A stretch of DNA of 64,000 bases, from positions 1 through 64,000 of the forward strand of contig CALLPN010000005.1 in assembly GCA_938015435.1 (NCBI GenBank), read 5' to 3'. The position numbers were made by a program, and so were the translations under genes. The stretch's first letter is position 1, and every line of letters begins with the position of its first letter. Origin of the DNA: an uncultured Saprospiraceae bacterium (GTDB lineage Bacteria > Bacteroidota > Bacteroidia > Chitinophagales > Saprospiraceae). The notes under the pieces were generated by a model, which ran no database searches, was not told the DNA's origin, and saw only the letters and a list, made by a program, of their open reading frames with translations. Below are positions 44,218 to 54,574 of this stretch, one piece after another.

Positions 44218-46035
44218 TTACAGGTGGTATATTTTTTTTATCGCTAATAATCTATGTTGATCGAATATTTGTAAGTAATATATGCCTTTGGCTTGTGGCA
44301 TTTCCAACTTTAAGAAGTCAGAATTTTCAACTTTTTTTTGTGAAATATATTTACCCGTAAAATCAGAAACAATGATCATAAGTTCAGCGGCCTTTGTATC
44401 CAATTTTATATTTAGGTAGTCTGAAGTTGGGTTAGGGAATACTTCAATTTTGGCATGTTCTATGTTCGGATTGATTGAAGAGATGATATCAATCATCGCA
44501 CATTCAGTTGTGTCTACACAAGTAGATATATCTATAATCAAGGCATAAGAACCTGATTCTATTGGTGAATAATTAAAATCGGTTGCGCCGGGTATGATCT
44601 CTAAAGTAGAACAATCTATCCATTGATAAGAAGTAGCATCATTTTCTTGAGCGTAAATGGTACTGTCAATCACTTCTATTTCCGTGTTTACTTGATTGAA
44701 TTCTAAATTGATAGTAATCAAACTATCACAAGTAAAAGAGTTTCGAATGGTATCTAGATATACTCCAGATTCTGTTATTTCTTGAGTTCCTGAAGGTAAA
44801 ATATAACTTGATCCATAACATAAGGTATCTATGAAACTAGACTCGCTACTCAAACAACAATCATAGGTGTAAATGGTCTGTGGAGGTTTACTCCATGTTA
44901 CGCCAACGTTATCAAAATCGAAACCATCATCAAGTTTTATACAATCTAATACCTCTCCACTTGTCATCATAAAGTTCAGATCCTCGTTTGCACCATTAGC
45001 AAGATTAATAAATCGCAAATTGGGTCCACTTGCAGTAAACGAAGTCAATGAATCCGTTGAGGTGAGATCTAAAACGGTAAACATATTATTTGATGATTCG
45101 AATAAGGTTAATTTGGGATGATTTGAAACGTCAATTTCTTTCATTAAGTTGTTTTCAAATTTTAACCACTCAAGTTTTTGACTTTCGTTCAAGTCTAATT
45201 CAGAAATGAAATTATTTGCAAAAGACACACGGATCAAATTTGGTTTATTAGAAAGATTCAATTCCGTAAGATTGTTTTGAGATGCACTCATTATAATAAG
45301 GCTGTCGCTGTTGTCAATATTTAAAAAATCTAAATTGTTGTTTTGGCAGCTGAGGTTGACTAATTCTACCATATGAATCAGGTTTAATTCAGACAATTGA
45401 TTGGTATGTAAGATGAGTTCAGACACTAAATTTTGATTGCTTAGATCTATCTCTTCAAAAATATTAATTGACAAATTTATTCTGTCTAACGCTAAGTTAT
45501 TAGTAAGGTTTATCTGGGATAAGTTGTTGCTAGCAGCTCTTAATATTCGTAAATTTGAATTATTAGAAACATCTAGCTCTGATAAGTTGTTGGCTGTAAG
45601 TGTTAATGATGATAAATCGATATTCAAGCTTAGATCTATTTCTGATAGGTTACAGTTTTGAGCATTGAAACTTGATAGTTTATCAAGCGTACTTAGATCA
45701 ATACTATCAATTTCGCAATTTGAAATAGAAAGGTTGAATAGTTCGATGTTTTCTGAGAAATCAACATCAGTTAATGGATTTTCTGAGCAATCGAAAAGCT
45801 TTAAATTTTTGAAGGCTTCAATTCCGGTTAAATTAGTAATGCCTAGCCCTCGGACATTGAGTTGGAATATTCCTGGTTGTTCGGCTTCTTCAACTTGGAT
45901 TTCTCCATCGCTATTAGAATCTAGATTTTGAACACTTAATAGATATTCTTTAAAAATAGGGTCGGGTATATTTACAATTTGGGCCTCACTAATTTGACTG
46001 AAAAAGAACGTGCTAAATAGAATTAACTTATACAT
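44218..46035 (-). CDS. Leucine-rich-repeat surface protein, T9SS sorted
   Basis: 605 residues, signal peptide (MYKLILFSTFFFSQISEAQ). About 14 short LRR-like repeats (about 50-350, each like LTELNLSNKPNLIRVSFANN; period 20-21) following NIPDPIFKEYLLS, then a Cys-containing beta domain (CYGSSYILPSGTQEITESGV) and a T9SS type-A tail (IEVFPNPTSDYLNIKL). Resembles internalin-like/InlA-type adhesins of marine Bacteroidota. Substrate unknown. Confidence 0.88.
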   Translation of the reverse strand: MYKLILFSTFFFSQISEAQIVNIPDPIFKEYLLSVQNLDSNSDGEIQVEEAEQPGIFQLNVRGLGITNLTGIEAFKNLKLFDCSENPLTDVDFSENIELFNLSISNCEIDSIDLSTLDKLSSFNAQNCNLSEIDLSLNIDLSSLTLTANNLSELDVSNNSNLRILRAASNNLSQINLTNNLALDRINLSINIFEEIDLSNQNLVSELILHTNQLSELNLIHMVELVNLSCQNNNLDFLNIDNSDSLIIMSASQNNLTELNLSNKPNLIRVSFANNFISELDLNESQKLEWLKFENNLMKEIDVSNHPKLTLFESSNNMFTVLDLTSTDSLTSFTASGPNLRFINLANGANEDLNFMMTSGEVLDCIKLDDGFDFDNVGVTWSKPPQTIYTYDCCLSSESSFIDTLCYGSSYILPSGTQEITESGVYLDTIRNSFTCDSLITINLEFNQVNTEIEVIDSTIYAQENDATSYQWIDCSTLEIIPGATDFNYSPIESGSYALIIDISTCVDTTECAMIDIISSINPNIEHAKIEVFPNPTSDYLNIKLDTKAAELMIIVSDFTGKYISQKKVENSDFLKLEMPQAKGIYYLQIFDQHRLLAIKKIYHL

Positions 46036-46436
46036 ACGTGAGCTTTTAAAATAAAGAATAAAAACGTGTTTAAAGTACTTAAAAAAAAATAAAGGAATAG
46101 GTTTTACTTGCTCGGTGTTTTTTATGAATAATCTAAATTTATCAAGAGCAGGTCATATATGCATCCATACTGTACCAATGGGATCAATAGACGGATGATC
46201 GGTAATAGTAATGAGAAATCCTTTAGGATGCTTATTAATGTGTAATTGGATTGTTAGATTATAACTCTCTCGTGAATGAAATATTTTCTATACTCTTAGT
46301 TCAATTTTGTTACTTATAAGTAGGGAATGAATCATCTTGTATTTGTTTGGACATTACTTGGTGACTATTGCACTATTTCTTATCTCTATTTTCTTATTTT
46401 TAGCATACATTCTTTATTCACTCTTAATCAACCTCG
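46036..46436. other. Intergenic region upstream of the PNGase F-like gene
   Basis: 401 bases between divergent T9SS protein genes. AT-rich; no terminator, riboswitch or convincing promoter element found. A hydrophobic ORF beginning TTG at 46337 overlaps the next gene and is judged spurious. Confidence 0.4.
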
Positions 46437-48929
46437 ATGAAAAATATATCTATAATTCTATTCATGCTCTTCGTGGCAAGCTTTACAGCACAATCACAGA
46501 ACTTTTCCTTTCAACTAGATGGAATAGGAGAGTATATACAATTGCCTGCTAATGCCGATCTAGAGGTTGGTCCAGATGGCTTTACAATAGAATTATGGAT
46601 CTATGCCAATGAGTGGAAAGGTCAGCAATGGCAAGGGTCACTGGTGAATACTGATGCTCCAAGTCCTGATAGAGGCTATGCGCTTAGATGTGGATCGAAT
46701 GGGAAATTATCATTTGTTATGTCTGTAGATGGAGCATGGACCGAAGTGGTTTCATCGGCCATCATGAATGAAAATCAATGGCATCATGTGGCTGCTGTAA
46801 AGAATACAGAAGCTTTGATATTATATATCGATGGATTAGAGGTGGCGAGGTTGCCATTCTCAGGTGACGCTCCGGCAGCGGGTGTACCAGTAAGAATTGG
46901 TGCGTCAGGAGGTTTTGGTGATAGATTTTTCGATGGTGCGATAGACGAAATTAGAATATGGAACGTGGCTCGAACTCAGCAACAATTATCTGATAATAAA
47001 ACAGTAGATCTTACAGGGACAGAAGCTGGACTCGTTACATACCTGCCGTTCAACGAAGGTTCAGGAACGACAATCGGAAACTTAGCTTCAGCTGCGACTG
47101 CAGGTACAGGAGTAGGGACCGATGATAGTAATTGGATAGGCGGATATTCGCTTCCTGATTTTGATGTTAGTATAGCAGAAATCTCAGGTATAGATAAGTG
47201 GGAAATGAAAACTAGACCAGTAAGAATTACAACTACTATTCAAAATGTAGGCGTAATGACAATATCTGACGTGGAGGTAAATGTAACCGTAGGATCCACT
47301 TCGATCTCGGAAGTGATTACCCAAAGTATCGAAGCAGGAGCAAGTCTCGATTATGTTTTATCTACTCCGATAGACTTATCATTAGATGATAATCCGCAGA
47401 TAGATGTGACGATAGCTCACCCAGATGATGCTAACAGTCTCAATAATGAAAAGTCATTGTCGGTCAGTACAAGAAGTGGAAATGTAGTAAATCTGTTTGA
47501 TGGTGTACAGCATAACTTTGGTGCTGCAGGGCAGACGCAATCTAGGAAGGTGACACTTCCAAGTGACTTATCGAAATTTAGCCAAATACTAATGCATGTA
47601 TCGGTTGATTGTCCATCAACTGGCTGTGATCCTTGGGATCAGACAGGAAAGGTCGTTGCTAATACAGCTAATGGCTCATTCGAGATAGCAAGATATATAA
47701 CACCATATGGAATAGCTTGTGGTCCTTGGACGATAGATGTTACTGATTTTAAAAGTGTATTAGGCGGAGCGGTAAACTATGATTCTTTCATTCAAGTATT
47801 TGGAGGATCAGGATGGTTAGTCACTATAGATTTGGAATTGATAGAAGGTGATGCTTCATTCGCTAAAGTGACTCCAGTATGGCAGACGGATTATCATGTA
47901 TATGGAGATCCAGGGATCGAAGATGATATCGCTCCTGTATCTGTTACGGTAGATGATAAGACGACGACTTCTCATGTAAGATTACACATCACGGGTCACG
48001 GTCAAGGTAATACGAGTAACGCTGCCGAATTCTTTCAAGTCAACCATACATTTATGGTTGATGGATTGCCAGCTGAGGTGCATACTCTTTGGAAAAGTGA
48101 TTGTACTGCTAATACTTGTGCTAACCAAGCCGGTAACTGGCTTTCAGCTAGAGCAGGATGGTGCCCAGGACAAGAAGTAACTCCGAGAGTATTCAATACG
48201 GATCTTACGGCTGGAGCAACTGTAGAATTGGATTACGAATTACAGGAATATACTAACCTTCTTAATACTGGATATAATTCAAGTGGGCATACTGAGCCAC
48301 ATTACCGAATACATGGTGTATTGGTAGAAAACAGTGGAGAGAGGTATGAATCATATAACAACCTTGCTGTTGCTGATATCAACCCGACGATCTCAGGTGC
48401 AGTAATGGATCAATTAGATGTGACAATAGAGAATAGAGGAAGTGAAGACTTGAGTAATTTCGAAATTAGATATTTCCAAAATGGAGAATTTGTAGAAAGC
48501 TCAGGAGTAATCAATGAGACGATAACAGCAGGAGCTAGTTTTGTGGGGTCATTCACTTCTAATGTAGATCTTACGGTAGGACAAGACTTTGTATTCTATG
48601 CAGAAGTGATTCAGGGTGAAGATCAGAACAGTGGCGACAATATCGGTAAATCCGAAGTATACAGTATAGTATCAACTTTTGATGCGTTGATACTTAATGA
48701 GTTTTCTATCCAACCGAATCCGGCTCAAGGGAATATCAATGTACTACTCAGTAATAACTTGACAGAGGGTCAAATAGAATTGTATACTATTGGCGGCCGT
48801 AAAGTAGATCAACTTACTATCCATAAAGATGTCTCTACATTCAATACGGTAAGTCGAGGTACCTACTTCGTAAAAATAACTGATGGGAGTGGATTTACTG
48901 CGACTCGTAAAGTAGTGGTAATCGATTAA
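46437..48929 (+). CDS. LamG plus PNGase F-like enzyme, T9SS sorted
   Basis: 830 residues, signal peptide (MKNISIILFMLFVASFTAQS). Order: LamG jellyroll (about 22-210, YIQLPANADLEVGPDGFTIE, WHHVAAVKNTEALILYIDGL), a CARDB-like domain (about 240-345), a two-part PNGase F-like region (about 350-640), another CARDB-like domain and a T9SS tail (SIQPNPAQGNINVLLS). CDPWD (Asp401, equal to PNGase F Asp60) and AEFF (Glu531, equal to Glu206) are kept, plus RAGWCPG and NHTFMVDG; the segment matching Glu118 reads GGSGW and lacks the Glu. Probably acts on N-glycoproteins outside the cell, activity uncertain. Confidence 0.85.
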   Translation: MKNISIILFMLFVASFTAQSQNFSFQLDGIGEYIQLPANADLEVGPDGFTIELWIYANEWKGQQWQGSLVNTDAPSPDRGYALRCGSNGKLSFVMSVDGAWTEVVSSAIMNENQWHHVAAVKNTEALILYIDGLEVARLPFSGDAPAAGVPVRIGASGGFGDRFFDGAIDEIRIWNVARTQQQLSDNKTVDLTGTEAGLVTYLPFNEGSGTTIGNLASAATAGTGVGTDDSNWIGGYSLPDFDVSIAEISGIDKWEMKTRPVRITTTIQNVGVMTISDVEVNVTVGSTSISEVITQSIEAGASLDYVLSTPIDLSLDDNPQIDVTIAHPDDANSLNNEKSLSVSTRSGNVVNLFDGVQHNFGAAGQTQSRKVTLPSDLSKFSQILMHVSVDCPSTGCDPWDQTGKVVANTANGSFEIARYITPYGIACGPWTIDVTDFKSVLGGAVNYDSFIQVFGGSGWLVTIDLELIEGDASFAKVTPVWQTDYHVYGDPGIEDDIAPVSVTVDDKTTTSHVRLHITGHGQGNTSNAAEFFQVNHTFMVDGLPAEVHTLWKSDCTANTCANQAGNWLSARAGWCPGQEVTPRVFNTDLTAGATVELDYELQEYTNLLNTGYNSSGHTEPHYRIHGVLVENSGERYESYNNLAVADINPTISGAVMDQLDVTIENRGSEDLSNFEIRYFQNGEFVESSGVINETITAGASFVGSFTSNVDLTVGQDFVFYAEVIQGEDQNSGDNIGKSEVYSIVSTFDALILNEFSIQPNPAQGNINVLLSNNLTEGQIELYTIGGRKVDQLTIHKDVSTFNTVSRGTYFVKITDGSGFTATRKVVVID

Positions 48930-48941
48930 TAAATATTAAAA

Positions 48942-49484
48942 TTGAAAAAGATAAAACTCTACATAGCCACCAGCTTAAATGGATATATCGCCAAACCTGA
49001 CCATAGTGTTGATTGGTTGCATGAGATTCCAGTACCAGAAGGAGAAGATTATGGTTATGTAGAGTTTTATGATTCTTGTTCGGTCACGCTACAAGGAAAC
49101 AATACTTATAAATTTATTCTTAATTCTGGACATGATTTCCCTTACACTACTACGAAAAATTATGTTTTTACTCGAAACGAAAAATTAGAGAGTAATCAAG
49201 ATGTAACTTTTGTCAGTGATAATCATATAGAGGTAGTAAAGACTCTCAAACAAGAGGAAGGAAAGGATATATGGTTGATAGGTGGTGCACAGATCAATGG
49301 GCTACTATTTGATCATGGGCTTGTGGATGAAATCTGGATTCATATCATGCCTATTGTGTTGGAGAATGGGATCAAATTAACGGAGTCATTATCGAATGAT
49401 GTATCTCTAGATTTGATGAGTTCAAAGTCATATAGTTCTGGTGTAGTAGAAATGAAATATAAGGTTAGAAAAATCAACAATTGA
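48942..49484 (+). CDS. RibD C-terminal/DHFR-like reductase
   Basis: 180 residues, TTG start 12 bases after the previous stop. KKIKLYIATSLNGYIAKPD, VTLQGNNTYKFIL and DIWLIGGAQINGLLFDHGLV are typical of the RibD-C/dihydrofolate reductase family (NADPH binding through the GG motif). These stand-alone proteins have unknown substrates; they are not thymidylate-pathway DHFR. Confidence 0.88.
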   Translation: MKKIKLYIATSLNGYIAKPDHSVDWLHEIPVPEGEDYGYVEFYDSCSVTLQGNNTYKFILNSGHDFPYTTTKNYVFTRNEKLESNQDVTFVSDNHIEVVKTLKQEEGKDIWLIGGAQINGLLFDHGLVDEIWIHIMPIVLENGIKLTESLSNDVSLDLMSSKSYSSGVVEMKYKVRKINN

Positions 49485-49565
49485 CAATAGAAATTGACAC
49501 TATTGAGCTTTTGAAGATTTAAAACAAGGAATGCAAAGAATTGAATTTAAAAAATAAACTAGCAA

Positions 49566-52500
49566 ATGCTTAATAGAATAAAGCCAATATTATTCGCTCT
49601 GTGTTGCCTCATATTTACGATTTCAGTAAATGCTCAACGGACGATCTCTGGCGTAATATTAGATGCATCTAATCAAGAAGCGCTGATAGGCGTATCGGTA
49701 TTGGATGTTAATTCTGGGTCAGGTACAGCCACAGATGTGGATGGTACTTTTTCTTTAGAAATCAAAGATGAATCTACATCGCTTACTTTTTCTTATCTAG
49801 GATATAAAGCAGTAACAATACCCGTAAGTGGTCGATCTACATTTGATATCAATCTGGAAGTAGATGGTGTACAGATGCAAGATGTGGTAGTAACTGGTCT
49901 TGGAATAAAAAGACAGAAACGAGAACTTGGATATTCCACGGATAATTTTGATGGAAAGAAGATTGCCACTTCTGGAGCACCTAATGTAGTAAGTGCATTG
50001 AGTGGAAGATCTGCCGGTGTCAATATATCATCTGCCAATGGTGTAGATGGTGGTACATCGAGAGTAACGATCCGAGGAAATAATAATATCACGGGTAATA
50101 ATCAGCCACTGATCATAGTAGATGGCGTACCAATCGAAAATCCTCCTGGGTTGACAGCAATCGGAAGAGGTACTGACTGGGGATCAGCGATCAATAATAT
50201 CAATGCAGATGATATCGCAGATGTAAGTATTCTTAAAGGCCCAACAGCCTCAGCAAAATATGGAATGCGTGGAGCAAATGGTGTGATACTTATTACAACT
50301 AAGCGTGGTACAAAGAGAAGTGGGATAGGAGTAGAATATACACTCACTCATAAAGTGATTCAACCCTATAGATACAGAAGTGTGCAAAATAAATATGGCG
50401 CAGGTGGCCCTTTAAATTTGTTGACGCCATCCTTTAAACAAAATGCAGCTGGAGAAAATGTATATCCAACTGACATACATACAAGTAATGGTCCATTTGG
50501 TAGACCGACTACTGAGCAATTTGGCTTTTATTCTACAGGCGTTTCTTGGGGCCCTGAGCTACTAGGGCAAGATGTAAGGTGGTGGGATGGAGAGCTTCGT
50601 CAATGGGATGCGCAGCCAGATAATCTCAAACAATACTTTCGTACAGGATCGACAACGACACACAATGTTAATTTTTCAGGAGGGTCAGAGAGAAGTACAA
50701 CAAGGGCGTCCTTAACTTACCAAGATCATGATGCTGTTGTACCTAATTCTAATTTTGATCAGTACACGTTCAATCTAGGATCGACATTAGAAATGAGTAA
50801 AAAGCTGACTGCAGATATTGCATTGTCTTATATTAAATTTGATAGAAAAAATAGTCCATCTCTAGGTGATGATAATAATGCATCTTTTGGAAAAGGAATA
50901 CTCTATAGTTGGCCAAGATCGTATAAAGGATTAGAACGTGATATCAATATCAATGCAGATGGAAGTCGCTATAATTATGATGGAAATTATCCATTTCAAT
51001 TTACGCCAAGACACCTTTGGTGGAATACTCAAAATCAAAATACTTATCTCTCCAGAAATAAGGTAATAGGATCGATTGGATTGAACTACAATGTAACAGA
51101 TTGGTTACTCGCCACAGGAAGATTAGGATTGGATTTTAATCTCAATGAATTTGAACAAAGATGGAATCCTATCAATGCATTAGGAACTGAAGAAGGGAGA
51201 TATAGTAATGAACTAGATCGCAATTCGGTTTATAATAATGATGTGCTTGTGACAGCTTATAAAGACAAAATATTTGGAAGTGCGTTTGACGTAAAGTTTT
51301 CTGTAGGAGGTACACAATGGTCACGAAGCCAATATGGATTAAATGCTTCAGCAACAGATTGGGAAAATCCATGGTTGTTTTCATTTAATAATTTCAGAGG
51401 TAATGATGTGAATCAATTGCCTTTAGCGACAGAAATAAGATATGACAAGAAGATCAATTCTATTTTTAGTTTTGTCAATTTAGCTTATAATAATTATTTG
51501 TTTTTAGAACTGTCTGGTCGTAACGATTGGTCTTCTTCTTTGCCTGCAGCTAACAATTCATATTTCTATCCATCTGCATCATTGAGCTATATCGTAACGG
51601 AGTCTATTGAGTCTCCAGTAGAATGGATCAACTTCCTGAAATTAAGAGGGTCTGTTGCAAAGACAGCTACAGATACAGATCCATTTCTTTTGGACTTTGT
51701 GTATAATACAGGAACATTTGGAGGTCAACAGACGGCAACTCTTCCAAGTACTAAACCACCTTCAGATCTTCGTCCGCAGCAAGCCAATTCTTATGAGCTA
51801 GGGGCGACGTTAGGAATGTTTGACGATAAGGTCAGTGTAGATTTTACTTACTACTATATTAATTCTTTTGATCAGATATTAAATTCTCCAGCGCCGAATT
51901 CTTCAGGAGCATCAAGTATCCGAATCAATAATGGTATTCTAGAAAACTATGGATTTGAGATGGGTGTCACGGCTAATCTATATCAGTGGTCTGATGGGTA
52001 TGTGAGTACAGGATTCAACTTTAGCCGTAATCGTAATTTTGTAAAGAGTCTTGGTGATGGCGCTGAGTTTTTAGAGATTGGAGAGATATGGGGAGATTTT
52101 GGTCCTAAGATTATGGTACGAGAAGGAGAAGAATATGGAACCATTTATGGCTATGATTATGTAAGACATGATAACGGACAGCCGATATTAAACGAAGCGG
52201 GAACACATTACCAAATCACGGACAATATTGTGCCAGTAGGAAACGCTTCTCCTGATTTTACAGGAGGATGGACCTTGAATGCTAAATATAAAAATTTCAC
52301 TTTGGGATCATTAGTAGATGCTAAAATAGGTGGAGATATATACGCAGGATCTTATGTGATCGGTCAACAAACTGGACAGAGTCCGAGTACATTAGTAGAG
52401 AGAGACGGTGGCGGATTACCGTATACAGATCCATCTGGAGAGACGCGTGACATCGGTGTGGTGTTGCCAGGAGTATACGCTGATGGGACACCTAATAATA

Positions 52501-52829
52501 AGGTAGTTCATTATTACTACAAGTACTTACCTAATGCAGGTGGTTGGGGGAAGATCTTGACGACTCCAGGTATATTGGATAATTCTTGGGTAAAGATGCG
52601 TGAGCTGGCATTGACTTATAATATGCCGAACAATCTGGTAAATAAATTAAGAATATTTCAAGATCTAAATATCTCTTTAGTAGGTAGAGATTTATTTTAT
52701 ATCTATTCTTCATTACCTGATAATGTGAATCCAGAAGGGATCAGTGGATCAGGAAATGCTCAAGGTTTGGAATGGGCATCTTTACCGAGTATGAGATCTA
52801 TGAGTGTAAGAGTAACAAGTAGATTTTAA
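49566..52829 (+). CDS. susC: SusC/RagA-type TonB-linked outer-membrane transporter
   Basis: 1087 residues, signal peptide ending SVNAQ, carboxypeptidase-regulatory domain (about 24-105, ISGVILDASNQEALIGVSVL), SusC plug (VVTGLGIKRQKRELGYS, RSAGVNISSANGVDGG, QPLIIVDGVPIENP, GANGVILITTKRG) and a long barrel ending in SVRVTSRF. Pairs with the SusD-like lipoprotein that follows; together with the GH64 enzyme it forms a polysaccharide utilisation locus. The last codons lie in the left arm of a 16-bp hairpin. Confidence 0.96.
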   Translation: MLNRIKPILFALCCLIFTISVNAQRTISGVILDASNQEALIGVSVLDVNSGSGTATDVDGTFSLEIKDESTSLTFSYLGYKAVTIPVSGRSTFDINLEVDGVQMQDVVVTGLGIKRQKRELGYSTDNFDGKKIATSGAPNVVSALSGRSAGVNISSANGVDGGTSRVTIRGNNNITGNNQPLIIVDGVPIENPPGLTAIGRGTDWGSAINNINADDIADVSILKGPTASAKYGMRGANGVILITTKRGTKRSGIGVEYTLTHKVIQPYRYRSVQNKYGAGGPLNLLTPSFKQNAAGENVYPTDIHTSNGPFGRPTTEQFGFYSTGVSWGPELLGQDVRWWDGELRQWDAQPDNLKQYFRTGSTTTHNVNFSGGSERSTTRASLTYQDHDAVVPNSNFDQYTFNLGSTLEMSKKLTADIALSYIKFDRKNSPSLGDDNNASFGKGILYSWPRSYKGLERDININADGSRYNYDGNYPFQFTPRHLWWNTQNQNTYLSRNKVIGSIGLNYNVTDWLLATGRLGLDFNLNEFEQRWNPINALGTEEGRYSNELDRNSVYNNDVLVTAYKDKIFGSAFDVKFSVGGTQWSRSQYGLNASATDWENPWLFSFNNFRGNDVNQLPLATEIRYDKKINSIFSFVNLAYNNYLFLELSGRNDWSSSLPAANNSYFYPSASLSYIVTESIESPVEWINFLKLRGSVAKTATDTDPFLLDFVYNTGTFGGQQTATLPSTKPPSDLRPQQANSYELGATLGMFDDKVSVDFTYYYINSFDQILNSPAPNSSGASSIRINNGILENYGFEMGVTANLYQWSDGYVSTGFNFSRNRNFVKSLGDGAEFLEIGEIWGDFGPKIMVREGEEYGTIYGYDYVRHDNGQPILNEAGTHYQITDNIVPVGNASPDFTGGWTLNAKYKNFTLGSLVDAKIGGDIYAGSYVIGQQTGQSPSTLVERDGGGLPYTDPSGETRDIGVVLPGVYADGTPNNKVVHYYYKYLPNAGGWGKILTTPGILDNSWVKMRELALTYNMPNNLVNKLRIFQDLNISLVGRDLFYIYSSLPDNVNPEGISGSGNAQGLEWASLPSMRSMSVRVTSRF

Positions 52830-52848
52830 AAGAATCTACTTGTTACTC
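52810..52848 (+). other. 16-bp stem-loop spanning the susC stop codon
   Basis: Arms GAGTAACAAGTAGATT (52810-52825) and AATCTACTTGTTACTC (52833-52848) are perfectly complementary; the 7-base loop contains the TAA stop. No T-tract follows, so simple termination is unlikely. It may block 3' exonuclease decay or attenuate transcription into susD, raising SusC over SusD. Confidence 0.85.
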
Positions 52849-52996
52849 AATTTCCAAAACCAGAGCAACAAGTACAAAATAAATAATTTAAATTCCAAAT
52901 TCGAGATCTTGACATTGTTGTAAATATTAATTGAGATACACACTATAAAGAAAGTCTGAATTCTGTTAGTCTGATTTCTCAAAGTCTAAGTAAAAA

Positions 52997-54574
52997 ATGA
53001 AAAAAACACTATATATATTAAGCTTCTTTCTTTTAGTCAATACAGGATGTGATGATGGCTTCGAAGAATTAAATCAAAATCCATTAGAGCCTTCGGATGT
53101 AAGTAATGGTGCTTTGTTTAATGGTATCATACAGTCCTTGCAATTGGGCTGGAATAGACAATTGTTTCTACATAATGAAGTACTTTATGATGTAACTGAG
53201 CAGGCTGTAGTGACGGCTAAGACTTTCGGTAATATTGACGGAGGATCTGAAGATGTTTGGACTAATTATTATTCTGCACTCAAAAATGCTAATGAACTCA
53301 AGCGAAGGTTTGATGAACCACAAGAAGATCAAGATGTGACTAATATGATGAGAGCCCAATTAGATATATTGATGGCTTATAAAACATTTCAGTTGACTGA
53401 CTTTTTTGGAGATATTCCCTACTCAGAAGCAGGGCAAGTATTTGATGATGAATCAATAATCAGAGCAAAGTATGATAGCCAAGAAGATATCTACAAATCA
53501 TTGATCGATGATTTACTTAATGCTTCTGCGACTCTTTCTGCTGGAGGGCAAACACCAGCGGGTAATAGTTTTTTACGGTATGGTTCTTTTGATACTTTCT
53601 TTGGAGACAATACTGATCGGTGGGTAAGATTTTCTAATTCTTTAGCACTACGTCATTTAGTGAGGATGTATGATAAAGACCCAGTATTTGCTGGAGAGCG
53701 AATAGGCGAGTTTATCAGTAGCGGAGCTAACACGATTACCAAAGGTAGCGATGTAGTAATGAGTCCAGTCGCTCAAAGTTGGAGGAACTTAGGAGTTAAT
53801 TGGTCGTTCCGAGAACACAATAAAGTAAGGTTGGGTAGTACTATTTGGAATTGGATGACTGACGATGAAGGTGAAGTCTTGGATCCAAGGTTAGCGATAT
53901 TCTACGAGCCTAATAATGCTGAAGAATGGGTGCCGTTTCCGCAGGTGTCGGATTCTGAAACGCCCCAATCTGGAGGAGAACCTTATCAGCAGGGTAGAAG
54001 AGATGCAGATTACGCAGATAAGGGTACGGATAATATATATTCTCCTGTCAATTATTATCTCATACGTGATGAGCAAGATATACCGGAAATTCTTTTGACT
54101 TCAGCCGAAGTGAAGTACCTCCGAGCAGAAATATTTCTTAGAGGAATGGGTGTAGTGTCTGATCAAAGTTTAGCATCACAAGAGTTTCAATTTGGAATGA
54201 CAGAATCGATTGAGTACTGGCAAAATCTTATGTTGGGATCGGAAGTATGGGTCAACAGGCCACCGGTACAATCTGCTGTAGATATTTTTAATGTGACGTT
54301 GAATCCTAAGTACGCATTTGAATTTGGTGGATCTTTAGACGATAACTTAAGTAAGATATATGCCCAACGTTGGATAGATAGTTTCCGTCAACCATGGGAA
54401 GCTTTTGCTTTACTCCGAAGAACTAACATGCTTCCAAGAGAAAAGGTAGAAAATGATTTCAATAGATTTTCTTATCCACCGTCTGAAGCGGCATTTAATA
54501 CAGAAATGTATAATGACCAAGTTACTAAGATGGGAGGTGATCGGACTGCAGTTAAGGTTTGGTGGATGGAGTAA
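52997..54574 (+). CDS. susD: SusD/RagB-type nutrient-binding lipoprotein
   Basis: 525 residues, lipobox NTGC (Cys18). CDDGFEELNQNPLEPSDV is the usual SusD-like-2 opening; the TPR-rich helical body (DILMAYKTFQLTDFFGDIPY, SAEVKYLRAEIFLRGMG) and C-terminal RWIDSFRQPWEAFALLRRTN agree. It lies on the cell surface as the lid of SusC. The ligand is presumably a beta-1,3-glucan fragment from the adjacent GH64 gene. Confidence 0.95.
   Translation: MKKTLYILSFFLLVNTGCDDGFEELNQNPLEPSDVSNGALFNGIIQSLQLGWNRQLFLHNEVLYDVTEQAVVTAKTFGNIDGGSEDVWTNYYSALKNANELKRRFDEPQEDQDVTNMMRAQLDILMAYKTFQLTDFFGDIPYSEAGQVFDDESIIRAKYDSQEDIYKSLIDDLLNASATLSAGGQTPAGNSFLRYGSFDTFFGDNTDRWVRFSNSLALRHLVRMYDKDPVFAGERIGEFISSGANTITKGSDVVMSPVAQSWRNLGVNWSFREHNKVRLGSTIWNWMTDDEGEVLDPRLAIFYEPNNAEEWVPFPQVSDSETPQSGGEPYQQGRRDADYADKGTDNIYSPVNYYLIRDEQDIPEILLTSAEVKYLRAEIFLRGMGVVSDQSLASQEFQFGMTESIEYWQNLMLGSEVWVNRPPVQSAVDIFNVTLNPKYAFEFGGSLDDNLSKIYAQRWIDSFRQPWEAFALLRRTNMLPREKVENDFNRFSYPPSEAAFNTEMYNDQVTKMGGDRTAVKVWWME

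Noticed and set aside
46337..46552. Hydrophobic 71-residue ORF before the PNGase-like gene
   Set aside because: TTG start, overlaps the signal peptide region of a well-supported gene in another frame, no family likeness.
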